From: Heligmosomoides polygyrus polygyrus
Lineage: Eukaryota > Nematoda > Chromadorea > Rhabditida > Heligmosomidae
Assembly (NCBI GenBank): GCA_947396885.1
Contig: OX377205.1
Coordinates: 59,988,969-60,052,968, forward strand
DNA length: 64,000 nucleotides
Direction: 5' to 3'
Both the position numbers and the translations under genes were made by a program. This document shows positions 32,641 through 44,600 of this stretch, in pieces. The number at the start of each line of letters is the position of its first letter. Position 1 is the stretch's first letter. The notes under the pieces are model-generated. The model saw only the letters and a program-made list of their open reading frames with translations, was not told the DNA's origin and searched no databases.

Positions 32641-33221
32641 TGTACACTATCAATCAAATAAAAAACGCGGCAACCTAGTCGAGTTCGTGGCGCGTTCTCT
32701 TTTTTTTAATGCATTGTTGATTTCTTGCGCTATGAATCTAAATTTGTTTTATTATTTTTCTTTAAAAATAAGTTCTTTTCTAAAAGTTCAAAACAGTGTG
32801 TTCACTTACAGTAGGAGGGGTGAATAAAAAATTTCAAATAAAGCTGCACTAAGATTTCCTTAAAGAAAGAGTTACTCCAGCTTTCCTGAAAAGTCTCTAT
32901 TTCAGTGTATAACAAAGTTGTTTTAATTTGAAAGATTTTCAGCTTGATTTCAAGAGCGTCGTGTTTGGTTGGAAAAGTGTCCACTTTGACTAGAAAATGG
33001 TCGATGTGGTTTGTGGTTATGTACACATGTACACATCTCTATAAATATTCTTATGTTTTTATCTTGCTCTTCTATCAGTTGTTTGGTGTTTCCTAGCTGC
33101 TATTCTTCCTAGTTCAGTTTTTATGGGTTTTTTCCTAACTGCTCTACTTTTATTTGTCTACTGTTCGAGATACCGGTCTTGTACGAGTGTTTAGACTGAG
33201 TGTGCATACAACTCTTCTGTT

Positions 33222-33650
33222 GCCGAGTACCCGTAGTGCAGCAGCTGCGCACATTTGGTTACACCGTTGCGCCGAGCCCGCCCTATTCAATGTCTGAAGT
33301 CACCACGGCTGCTCCGTAAATGACCCGCTTAGCAAGAGTTCGTAGCCTTCCTGCGCAACTTTGAACAAAGTTCTTTTGCGAATCGCGCCACAGCTGAAGT
33401 AGCCCTAAGCCGGACTTCGTTCGTATTGGGCTAGAGATAAGTTCCTGAAAAAATCAGTGGCTTGAGGTTGTCCGAGATCGGGTAATAGGAAGACTTAGCT
33501 CCTCCAATTGTTCGCTTTTCAGGATACTCTCATCACTCAAACAATGAGCATCGAAGAGCCAAGTAGAGAGGAGTACAATCTTGTAAGTCGTATCTACCAA
33601 TATTATCTCCTTACCGATTACTTATTTGCCCCTTCCGACAGGGATATTTA
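33222..33650. other. No gene recognised
   Basis: This spacer lies between the palindrome and the mariner MITE. Confidence 0.45.
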
Positions 33651-34694
33651 TTAGGTTGTCCCATAAGTCCCCGCCGTTTTTTCAACGATTCGCTGCAGAT
33701 TTCGCCGGCGGTCGCTTGCATAGCTCTGCATAGATTTCGAAAGAGAATGATTTGCTCTATCAGAATATGTATTGCGTTTCTTTTTTCATCATGAATTTTG
33801 TCAATTTTTAGGTCGTTGAAGTGAAAAGTGAAAAAGTAAAAAGTATCCATTTGCGCACTTGTTCTCTCCGCTTAGGTTTGTAATTTTTTGTGCAGTTTTT
33901 TATAGCTTGGAAGACAATGTTCTGTACTGCAAGAATATGTGTTGGTCCTATTTTCTCACTTGTTCTTTATTGATTTTTAGGCCATCAAATTGGGATTTCC
34001 GACTTTTCCGCCCGAATTTTTACCGAAACTCCGGTTCTGTGGTTGGACTTTTTTGCTCGGTGTTATATGTCGTTTGGAAGAGGATGTCTTGCTCAGTAAG
34101 AATTTGTGTCGCGCTTATTGGCTCACGCTGATTTCTGTCGAATATCAACAACTGAAGAAGGAGTGGAGTTGTTGGTGAAGACGATTTTTCTCTTTTTGGC
34201 ATTTGTTGATATTCGGCAGAAATCAATAAACGCGACGCAGTTTTTTATAGAGTAAGACGTTTTCTTCCGAACGACATATAACACCAACCAAAGAAGTCCA
34301 ACCACAGAGCAGGAGCTGTCTGCAAACATAACTCGTCTCCTTCGGACGTCCCAATTTGATGGCCTGAAAGTCAATAAAGGACAAATAAGCAAATAGGACC
34401 AACACATATTTTTGTACTACAGAACATTGTCTTCCATACGCTATAAAAAACTGCGCAAAAAATTACAAACTTAAGCGGAGAGAACAAGTGCGAAAATGGC
34501 TACTTTCTCACTTTTTCACTTTTCACTTCAACGACCTAAAAAATGACAAAATTCATGATGAAAAAAATGCGATACATGTTCTGATAGACCAAGTCATTCT
34601 CTTTCGAAAGCTATGCAGCGCTATGCAAGAGACCGCCGGCGAAATCTGCAGCGAATCGTTGAAGAAAACGGCGAAGACTTATGGGACAACCTAA
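33651..34694. mobile_element. mariner MITE, full-length foldback of 1044 bp
   Basis: Starts TTAGGTTGTCCCATAAGTCC and ends with the complement (ACTTATGGGACAACCTAA). TA flanks both sides. TTAGGTTGTCCCATAAGT is a typical mariner terminal repeat. The two halves are complementary over most of their length (for example 'gcagatttcgccggcggtc' near 33700 and its inverse near 34635), with a short centre near 34170. It has no transposase and must be mobilised in trans. Confidence 0.85.
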
Positions 34695-34696
34695 TA

Positions 34697-35614
34697 TATG
34701 TAGGCAAGAGGTCATACAGCAACGATAGTCACCACTGAACCATTGGCAGCACCCGTCCACTCCATTTCAATACCGTACCTCCAGAGTCTGCGGGACCTCG
34801 CTTACGCATTGACGCGTAAGAGACAGTGTGTGCATGAAGCTCATTGTTTCACACACTCTAAGGCGAATCCCTCTACCCTCAGCTCCGCTCCAGTTTCGCC
34901 CATCGTCTTCCAGTCTGTGGGTTACATTATAATTGGCTGTGCCCAAGCTCCATAGCTCCGCAGTAAGCCTGTCACACCAGCAACAGGACACCAGCAACAA
35001 AGCAACTCTACTGGAACCGTTCAGTCACTCCGTCATGTGACACGGGCCAAAAGGGAAGGGGCCAGAACGCGCAACAAGAAAGGGCAGAGACGAAAAGCCC
35101 GGATTTTACAAGGACACAAGCTAAGCTTTGTAAAGCTCCCAAGTTAATGACGCAGTCAACTGTAGAGCTTAGAAATGCAGAGTGGCTGCACAATGATCCG
35201 GGCAGATTCATCTGCCTATGAAAATGTGCTAAGGCGGTGACGTTTCCAGGGCGAAAGCAGTTTCTCCACACCGCAAATGCTCACTTTACTGCAGTCTGAG
35301 TTTTCTCAGCTTCCAGCATAAAGCAGTGTTCAGTTTTCTCGGAGCCTTGGAATCATTCTAACATCTTATCGTTAGCAGCGCGACTCTTTTAAGTGCTGAG
35401 GGTGACGTTCTTAAGAAAAATAGAACTGACCGCGCTATGATTGAAGCTTCAAAGCTTTTAAAGGATTATTTCTGAGCACGACAAGGGTTTCCCTGGCGTC
35501 AGTTTTGCGTTATTGGCCCGCACTGAAGCACTATAGTTTTCTGCCATTTTTGGCCTACCCAGAGGTCCGCAGGAAATTCGAAAACCACTGTGGTGCTTTG
35601 CAGACAATGCCATG
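34697..35614. other. No gene recognised
   Basis: Only overlapping short ORFs are present. Nothing repeats the neighbouring elements. Confidence 0.45.
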
Positions 35615-36044
35615 CAATACCGCTCACGTTGCGTAGTCGTAGTCAGGCTTCTGGTTTGCGACGGAAAAATCCGTCGCAAACCAGAAGCCTTTTGCGATTT
35701 CTCAGGACATGCGAGCTTTTGGTGTATCTCAAGAATGGCGCACGTTTCCAGTGCTCGTGCCAGGAATGCTCCCAGAGCGAGCCGTGCACAAAGCATTTAG
35801 GATCCAACCTCACTCGAGTAGACGAAAGCATGTTCGTTCCGCTTCTACCTTCACATACTGGAAAATGCGAAGCCTTCAAGATTACTTCGAACGTTTGGAA
35901 AATTTTCTAAATTCTAACCTTTCAATGGAGTGGGGTGACAGCTTGTTGATTGAGCAGGGAGTTTATCAGAAAGCGCCTTACTCAGGAATTGCTGTACTCT
36001 CTCCCGGCAAAACTGGAGTGCGCCATGAACAATGCATATAGAAT

Positions 36045-36930
36045 CTACACCTACATAATTGAGTTAGTTGCCCACGCTATAAACGATAAGGTTAGAAACC
36101 TGCGTGAGATACGTTTCATCGAACTCCGAGCGGACAAAATGTGCCTTTCAATATTGGATGGTGCTGCAGCAGAGGAAGCGCAGTCTCCTCCTGCTTGACA
36201 CAGCGGCATCTGCGCGCGCTTCTGAGCATCCGGATCCAGAAGACGGATCCCCTGCGTCACGCAACAAGCGTCTGGAGTGAGAAGAAGTGTCACCGACGTC
36301 GTGTGACGAGCGGCCCCTTCCTGAATTCAGCATTATCCCATGTTGAACGGAAAATGTTACCCGCGCGAGATACTGATCTGCGTGTTCATCGTCAGTATGG
36401 GAGGGCCACTAAAGTGGTGGCGGAGAAGGGAACTAAGGGGACCTCTAGGGTGGACTAGGTGAGCGACCAGGGGCCGTGTTCATCAACGACTTACGTAACT
36501 TTAACGGAGAGTTGTAAACGAAAAGCTCAGATAACGCGGCTTGTCAAGCGATATGGTGAGCGATAAGTCGCATTATCTGAGCTTTTCGCTTACGATTCTC
36601 CCCAGGAAGGAAAGGAACAACCTGAAGGAGAGACCAGTGCGGGGAAACCAGCAGGAAGAGACCACTAGAGGGGACAATAGTGGAAACAAGGATGTGGGCA
36701 AGGAGTTGGGACCAGGAAGGAGGAGGAAAGACCAGTAAAGGCGGACCAGTAATTCAATCCATTAAGAAGAAACGGGTGAGGGAAAACCTGGCGTCCGGAT
36801 TCGGAAGGCGTGTCAATGACATCCGGAAACACAAGCTTTGAGTATGAGAACGGTAGCGGAGGAGCAACCTGAGGGCAGAAGTTCTGCGCAGCACAAACCA
36901 ATGCCGTTACTGGACGGTCGGGAGAAACAC
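36045..36930. repeat. Composite repeat X, copy 2
   Basis: Same order as at 31130: 'ataattgagttag', an inverted pair around 'aggttagaaacctgcg', one tandem unit ('ctgcgcgcgcttctgagc', 36208), a 42-bp-family unit (about 36275), a purine-rich stretch, then 'gcgcagcacaaaccaatgcc' and 'gttactggacgg'. A small hairpin element is inserted at 36506. Confidence 0.6.
36506..36601. mobile_element. Tiny foldback (96 bp)
   Basis: The arms GGAGAGTTGTAAACGAAAAG and CTTTTCGCTTACGATTCTCC, with AGCTCAGATAA inside, face each other around a 25-base loop. It interrupts repeat X, which lacks this sequence at 31130-32409. Confidence 0.7.
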
Positions 36931-37909
36931 GCGCGGGCGTGTTCGGAGCGCAATAGCTTTGCCAAGTGTGAACCTTTCCGACTGCAACTCGACGGTTTTG
37001 CTGGCACCACAAACTTCTTGAAAGAGACTAAATTACAGCGGTGCGAAAATGCAGGTGAGGCTTGTGCGACCCAATTTTTTTACGATTTCGGACGGCCTCT
37101 GCGGGAGACGAGGCAGCTAACAACATGCTCACAACTCCCCAGCTGCCTAAACTGCATTAGCCGTATCTGCAGCTTTAGTGCGGCGGAGGGCAGCGGTGAA
37201 GTTTCTTCCGCCCTTTCAATGTTTGAGATTTCGACACTCGCAACTGCAATGTTCTTCAGCTCGAAGAGCTCTTCGAAAGCGTCAATTTCGATCAGTTTTG
37301 GAAATATCATTTTTTTGACTGTTTGCCTCGAGGACGAGGCCGCTCGAAGCTTCAACAAACGGACGATGAGGTCGATATTTTCGAATTAAACCAGGTTTGA
37401 TACCATTCGATAGCGCTTTTTGTGCTGTTATTGAGAGTAGCGAGAACTGTAATCTGGGCCAGTAACAGCGCAGGAAACTTCAACCGCTATAAGTGCGACG
37501 CCCTAAAATGTAAATACAAATGCACGACCGCGCGTGCAATTTGTGAGCAGTCGCCCAATTCGATTTATATATTCGATTCTATATGCTTTGTGCACGGCTC
37601 ACTCTCGTAGCATTCCTTGCACGATAGAGTACTCGAAACGTATGCCATGCTTGAGATACTTCGAGCGCACGCATTTCTTGGGAAATAAGCTGCTCTAATC
37701 GCAAAAGCCTGCTCCAGTCATTTTTAGAACACCAACGGTGAAATACGATGCTCTAGTGAAGGTTCATACATGTTTGCGTAGATCTTGAAGAGTCGAATCG
37801 AGTGGTGCCAAACGTTTTTCAAAAATCCTAAAACTGAAGGAGTTATGAGCCTGCGACGGATTTTTTCGTTGCAAACCTCCGTTTTGACTGCGCGACGTTA
37901 GCGGTATTG

Positions 37910-38520
37910 TTCAATCCTATGTATATAGGTCGCTTCGAGAATCTCGCCTGTCACCTCGTTGGCCTTCCTCGTGAGATCAGGTGGAAAGGTACAAGTACAT
38001 AGCGTCTCCTCACAATGTAGAACATCGGCTGGAACAAAGCTAAGTGTCCCGTTAGATAGGCGGACCACAATCTACATAGAGACCTATTAGCATATTCAAG
38101 CACCAGGAAGCCTTGTTGCACTAATCAAGAACCACCTACTCCATGATCATCTGCGCAATCTATTTCTGAAGCTACGGCGGCTACTCTGAACGCCTCCAAA
38201 AAAGCTGCCGCCTATGTACCTCCGGTCGCGGGTGCCCTGTACGCTGAAACACGCTTTCGGGTGAAGAACCGTCGTTTTTCTATGCTGGTGCAATGCCATT
38301 CCAGCGTTCCTTAGCAGTTCACAAACGGTTGAGTCGATATTCCACCGACAGGCCCGCGTCGAATTAACGTTTTTAGCCAAACAAATCCTGTTCGGGTAGC
38401 ACTTGTGGTTAGTTTCCTCTTCAAGTAGCTTATGTTGAATACCATAATAATGGTTGCCCCGAGCAAAAACTTTGGCATTCACGTTGATGTGCGCTTCACG
38501 AAACACAGATCTAGTTGCAG
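37910..38520. other. Upstream of the kinase exons; no exon identified
   Basis: A 119-residue ORF on the minus strand (38147-38506) is the only long frame. I do not recognise it, although its basic C-terminus is vaguely transposase-like. The kinase start exon should lie here or farther upstream but was not identified. Confidence 0.4.
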
Positions 38521-38652
38521 GACTACTGGCATGGATTCATTCCGAACGAGGACACTGCACTTATACTCAAGGATGACGGCGACTTCTTGGTGCGATCCTT
38601 GGTAAACAGCGATGCACAGAGTATATGCATTTCAATACGAGAAGGCGACAAG
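38521..38652 (+). CDS. Kinase gene exon: SH2 first half
   Basis: Acceptor 'agttgcag' and donor 'gtccag'. Begins DYWHGFIPNED and includes GDFLVRS, with the phosphotyrosine-binding Arg of the FLVR motif. Ends in phase 0. An upstream exon must supply the start codon. Confidence 0.85.
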
Positions 38653-41600
38653 GTCCAGTGTTATCCGAATATGCGCCCTATCCTTAAGCCACTAAGAAGC
38701 TTTTCAGGTTTACAACGCAATAGTAAATCGAACCGAATCCGGCATGTATGAAATTGCTGGCGTTGAATACAACTCGATCAAGGACATGGTGGATGAGTTG
38801 CAGGTGGGGCAGCATGTAGATACAAAAATTTCGAAGAAAGTAATGGTACCTTGTTATTTCAAGTTCTTGTTTTGTGAGATGAAGTCGTTGCGTACAGCGC
38901 AGACTAATCTAAGCCTTCTCTATCAACCCTTTCAGTCTAGTAAGGCAGGGCTGTTGCAATATGAAGTCGCCTACAGGCGGCGGAGGGTCCAATGTATGTG
39001 GGCGATAGGGAAAGGTGCCGTCGGTGCCGTTTAAAGGACGACCCGCGCCTAAGTTGACGGCGGTTACAGGACAAGGGGATAGAGTCAGAAAAATAGGTAC
39101 AGATGCGTAGTGCTGGTAGAAGGTCACCTGTTCCCAGAGGTGGGATCCCTGCACGAAAATAGAATCAGCGTCAAGAACTCGTTTTAGTACGCATTCAATC
39201 AAACTCGCATAGGGAGGAGCAGTAGCCGCAGGCAGTGCGAAGCCGGGCCGGCAACGTGAAACTGATTGCGGCGTAATATTAGGTTGAGTCATAAATTTTG
39301 CAACAAAATGTCGTCTTCCAACAGAAATAACATTACACCACAAAAGAAAAGTGATTGACTTAAAGGAAGTAATTGCTATTATTCTCAATGAGTTTTTTCC
39401 ACTGTTCATGAACTGGGTGGATTACATCTCTGTAGAATTTGGCGGGCTTCGACCTGAAGAAGTCATGGTCCACCGCCGTGACCTCAACGACTTCGGCGAA
39501 GCGCCTACCATGGAGGCACTGATCCACCGACCGAAGCAGATGGGAGTAGATGGTGCAAAGTCCGTGGTGTACGGTGGTTGTTTGATTTTGGTCCAGGCCA
39601 GTTCCTAGATTTCCTCCAACGTCTGAAGTACTGTAAGCAGTCGGCCGTTGCCCTGGCGAAAGAAACATTGACCCGTATCGACTTCTTTCTCCACCAAACT
39701 TTGCTGGATCTAGTGAAGTGTAGGCAGAAGCGAGCGCCGGACCACTACACATCAATCAAACGCACACCAGAGCCTCGTTGCAGTGGAGCTCCAGTTTTTA
39801 CGTCAGAACACCCAGCTCGTTGCGTTCCAGCTATTGCTTTCCGGCTTTGCGGTTGCAGTGAAGCATTCATTTTTCATCGCTGGTAAGGACTAGGTCCAGG
39901 CCCCCTCGCTTGAACCAGTGACGGAGCTCTCGACAGTCGGAAGCACAGCGATTTGCTCGGGTTCCCGTCAAAGCATGAGGCACCGACGAAGGCGATTTTG
40001 GCAACCTTCCAGTCTTCTGCAGCCGACGAGCGTGGTTCACTGGGAGGTGCGAAGATCAGCAGTCAGTCCTGGTGTGGTTTGAGAAGAATTCGACTTCATG
40101 GGTTTGCGCAGGCGCCCTTTGTTTACAGCCGTTGATCTTCCCGCGAGTGGTTTGTCTTTGCCGCCCTGCTGGGCGGAAAGGAACTGCTGATACCATTTCC
40201 AATAATTTATTCAGTAAGAAGTGAACTTGCCGGTGACTTCCTGAATATGTTTGACCCCATTGCTGGGTTACTGCTGAGCTTGAACTAATTGAAAATGAAA
40301 TCGCACACTTTTTTCACTTTGAGTGGTCATCGTTCTATAGAATAAAGCTTTTCAGCAACGCAAGGAAAATTAACGATTCATAACTTAAGCTGATTTGTAA
40401 TAAACAAACAAAGTATAACACTTCAGCGGGATTACCTTGAATTCCAGAATAAAAAACTGAAATGTTTCAAAATCTGGACTCAACCGAATAATTCAGGTGC
40501 GAAAAAGGCCACTGCAGATCGAGAACACGATGGTGGTGCTGAATCGACCAGTTCCTCGGAAGGGCTGGGAGCTGAAGCACTGGTAAGTCGTGGTATTTTA
40601 CACCTTGATGGAACATTCCGGACGCTACGTTCAATGTCACAATATTGAGTGCTAAGATACACGCCATAAAAGGCGTAGACGCTAAGGTGGTCCTTCATTG
40701 CTGTCCACTGGCGCAGTGTGCTTGAAGGCGTAGAGTGACAGAGTGACACACCAGACACTTACCATTAGACTCAGACAGAAGTGATTGATATGGAGTAGCT
40801 GATTAGAGATGGCTATCCAGAGTGTTGACCGCAATTGGAAAGGGTCAGTTTGGATCGCAGCTATGAACGGGATGGGAGACCTGTAACGCAAACGGGCTGC
40901 TACTGATCAAAAAGGAAGAGGTATGCTGAGCTGATCGCTCTTCCGAACTATTCGCGCATAAGCACGTTTTCCCTTCTGGATAAACTGATAGCCTCTACCT
41001 AGCCTTCCTCGAATTATCCCTTGGCAACGCTTTGTATTGCTGTTTTTAAAGTCTGCACTTCAGCGATATCACTGTCGTGACCTGTTCTTGTTCCAAGCAA
41101 GTGAAGATTTCAAGACGAAGTCCTACCGGGTTCGCCGAGGAAAGGATGCAGGAAAAGGGAACTGTAGATAACTCAGAGGAGGGCATACTTTATGAAGGAA
41201 GGGGGCCTTCTGTGAAGGAGAAGGAATTCACCTACTCAACCTTCCAAGTAACCCATACCGCCTCAGTGAATATGAAAAACTTCGAGTCCTAAATAGGAGT
41301 TGAAAGGAGGCGTCGACCACATTCCAGCTTACCCGTGCGTAGAAGAAGGCGTCTTTCATCTCCCTTTATTGGATCCAAAGTGTGAAATGAAGATCTTTGA
41401 AATGATGCTAGTAGTGATGTAATGTAGGAAGTGAATGAAACTCACACGTGTCTCTCTTCAAGGACGACTTATCACCTTTCTACTTCCCAATACGGTCGAC
41501 TACGTTATTCTACGCGTCCCTTATCTAATTTTTTCGGTCTTTTTGATTCCGAGGAGAGCGCGTGGTAGCGCATTCGAGGGAAGCGCTGACTGTTTCGCGT

Positions 41601-44600
41601 CCGATTCAAGGTTCTTGGTTCGGATTTCCTGCCCAGGCCAAACCAGTATTCCACCCTGCGGGATCGGTGATTTGGTTCCAGACTTGTATGAGAGGGGTAA
41701 AACACTGACTTGTCCTTCGGCTGGCCACCGCAGGTCACTACGTATGCCAAGTACTGATTAAAATTGCCTCCACGATCTCCAGTGAGATCTGTGGCTAATC
41801 TAACAAAATGACTGAAAACGCCGCCTTTTATTCTTCATCTTTTTTAATTTGCGAAAGAAAAGAAAAATCGTAAGTAAATTGCACTATGAATGATCCTTGG
41901 TCGAATAACTTCTCAAGCTCCCCTCCCCTTCGCAGACACTGATTAAGGCAGTTATAACGCAGTGGTGCAAAAATGTAAAAATGTTGCATTGCGAAACAAC
42001 CGTGATTTCATTGCTGGACGGTTTTGCTTCAGTTCCTCGCCCATGAGCTTGGAAAGAATTCATCGACCTCGAAGAATTAGGAGTTTTGGTTGGCTTCAGA
42101 GCAAACAGAACTTGATGTTGAAATTAATAGGAAAGCACTGAAATAGTAACCTCCAACTTCTCTCTTCTTCAAACCTCGGCATTGTAAGTTTTAGTCAGTT
42201 TAACTTTCTGTGCCAACACGAGGTTTTAGGTGGATCTTTATTTAGCAGGGCCTGACGTTTCGACTTCTCGTCGTCTTCAGAGGCCTGAATGTGGTGCATA
42301 AGTTTTCATTTGCGCTCTACCCCACCAAGCGCCTTGGCTACCCTAGCATTTCGGACTTTTCCCACGAACACAAGGGAGGGACCAAGTGGGAGAAACGAAC
42401 TCACCAATTGGAGCCACCGCAAGGGCTGATGTTCGCCCATGTCAGTAAGCCAGTAGGGACGAATGGGGCATACTGCACACCGCTGTCGCCGACCGGTCCC
42501 TCTACAGTTCACAATGGGGCACAAACGGTAGAAAGTCATTCGTAACAGAAAGACACTCATTCCGGTTGTTCATTACTGGATTTCTTTTGAAAATCCAGAA
42601 TGCCTCCAACGCTCTCCTTTCCAAAATGTCTCCTGCAACGGCCAAGATGGTACATTTCACCTCAAAGTCATTCCCGTTATGCGCATCAATCCTATGCTTT
42701 CCAAGTGGGCTGGATAGCAATCCACGTCGTTTACTTGATAGATGTTCCCTCTTCCCGTTTCTCCGATGTATTTGGCGTTACATGCCAAGCATTCGATCTG
42801 ATAAATTGCTCCAATCTTTGAGCAATCGCCTAATCTTCCACTTGGGCAAATAACGCAATTTTCAGAAGGACACTGCTGATCATAGAGTCTATTCCGAACT
42901 AACTGCACTTAATGTTGTCGTTAGGAATGTTCACTAAGACGACGTCGTCCTGCAGTTGTGCCCTTACAATAGCTCTTTGAAGTTCAGCAGTGACTCTATC
43001 GAAGATGAACGGTAGGATGAGAGGCATCTTGTCTACACGGGATCTATCATGTGAGTTAGCGTGAGATCTTCTATGGCCACTTGAAACCCTATAGCCGTTT
43101 GAAGTGGCTATATCTGAAGCCAATCGTAAAGATTCTTGACGTTCGCTGGGACCCGTACACATACCAACTGCCGTTCGGAACATGTTGCTGACAACAGCCC
43201 TCTTCACAACGGTGGGGTGTGCTGACCTTGCGTGAATCAAAAGGTTTTTCGAGCTTGGTTTCCGGTACCATTTCACGCTAACCATTCCCTCACCGGACAC
43301 CTTAATTTGCGTGTTTAGATAAGTGAGCCAACCATTATTCGGAGTTTCTCTGGTAAGTCTAATGTACTGAGATTGCTCGTTCATTAACCTGAAACACTCA
43401 TCCATTTCGGACTGTGTCGATGTGACGATACAGCAATCATCTATGTATCTACAGTACATTAGCGGTGAGCGGTCAAGCACCGGTTGCTCTATCCTACTCA
43501 TAAAGCATAGGACAAGGACCAAGGACCGGCGCTAGTCGTTGACCCATAGCCAATCCTCTTACTTGGGAATAATACGAACCTAACCATTTGAAGACATTGC
43601 AATGCAAACATTCTTTGACTAGAATCATGATGTGCGCTTCCGACAATCCAAAGGTATTTATGTTTTCCAGATGCAAATCCAACATTTTGGATAGAGCCTG
43701 TAGGGCTTCATCGTTTTGGACGTTGGTGTAAAGTGACGTCACATCAAATGACTCTATTACACAGCTCTCACCAAAGTTAGAGTTGTGTAGTATTTCAAGA
43801 AAATTGCTTGTGTTGGTCAAATGAGCAGGAACTTTGGTCAACAACTGGCTCACAATGCTATTCAGGAACCAGGAAATCCGATCGGTTTGTTCGCCAACAC
43901 AACTGATGATAGGTCTTATTTTATAAGTGGCCGGTGACGTGGAATGCATATCCTCTTGGGAGAGCTTGAGCGTTTTTACTAGGCTGTAAATAACTGGACA
44001 ACTCGGGTTATCCAACCTGAGTTCTCTGAGAAACCTTTTGTCGATACCGGCAGACATTCCAGTTGTCATCCAAGTACGATTAAGACGCCTGCACTGCGAC
44101 TTGAAGTCTTTCTCACTAACGCGATGATATATGGAGGTATCGCTAAGATGGAGTTCGGTTATAGCTCGATCTAGAGTTTGTGCCATAACATCGAACTCTC
44201 CCCCTTTATCACTAACGGAGATTCGCAGCGTGCCATTAGATCTGAGCTCACATAACTCTCTGAGTCCTTGCCATTGAGCACGATTCAAGTTAGAATCGTG
44301 GTATCGCTTGTGGCGGTTGAATAGCTGAATGGCATTGTGAGCCAGTTGTTGACCAAAGCTCCTGCTCATTTGACCAACACAAGCAATTTTCTGGAAATAC
44401 TACACAACTCTAAAGGCCCCGCAGACTTCTGCGGCGAGCGGCTGGCGGCGGACGGCGAAATCCGCTCAGCGGCTTGACTCATCATCAGTGGGAGCGGTGA
44501 CGGCGAAGTACTGTACTGTTTCTAGTCGGGACCGACTGGTGCTTAACAATAACGCGCCCCGATGACGATTGCGCGCCCGCATCGACCGTCTCCGCTCTGG

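Larger units (their letters stand above)
28039..33221. mobile_element. 5.2-kb layered palindrome
   Basis: The left arm (28039-29010) reappears inverted as the right arm (about 30945-31130 plus 32405-33221). The right arm is split by the repeat at 31130-32409. Both arms encode the same 60-residue shadow ORF (at 28276 and, inverted, 33026). Outer ends are AACAGAAGAGTTGTATGC and its complement. The 1.9-kb centre contains another foldback (29030-30223). No transposase is seen. The class is unknown. Confidence 0.8.
35615..37909. mobile_element. Foldback element, CAATACCG family, copy 3, with insertions
   Basis: The ends are CAATACCGCTCACGTTGCG and CGCGACGTTAGCGGTATTG, with the GGTTTGCGACGG/CCGTCGCAAACC hairpin next to the left end and a worn version at the right (about 37853-37880). 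Internal blocks match the copies at 1-1360 and 2597-3964 (for example 'gagggcagcggtgaagtt', 37185). Composite repeat X (36045-36930) is inserted. The TA duplication is not preserved. Confidence 0.7.

Noticed and set aside
38147..38506. 119-residue ORF on the minus strand upstream of the kinase exons
   Set aside because: It has a vague resemblance to a transposase DNA-binding region only, and I could not match any defined motif, so no gene was called.
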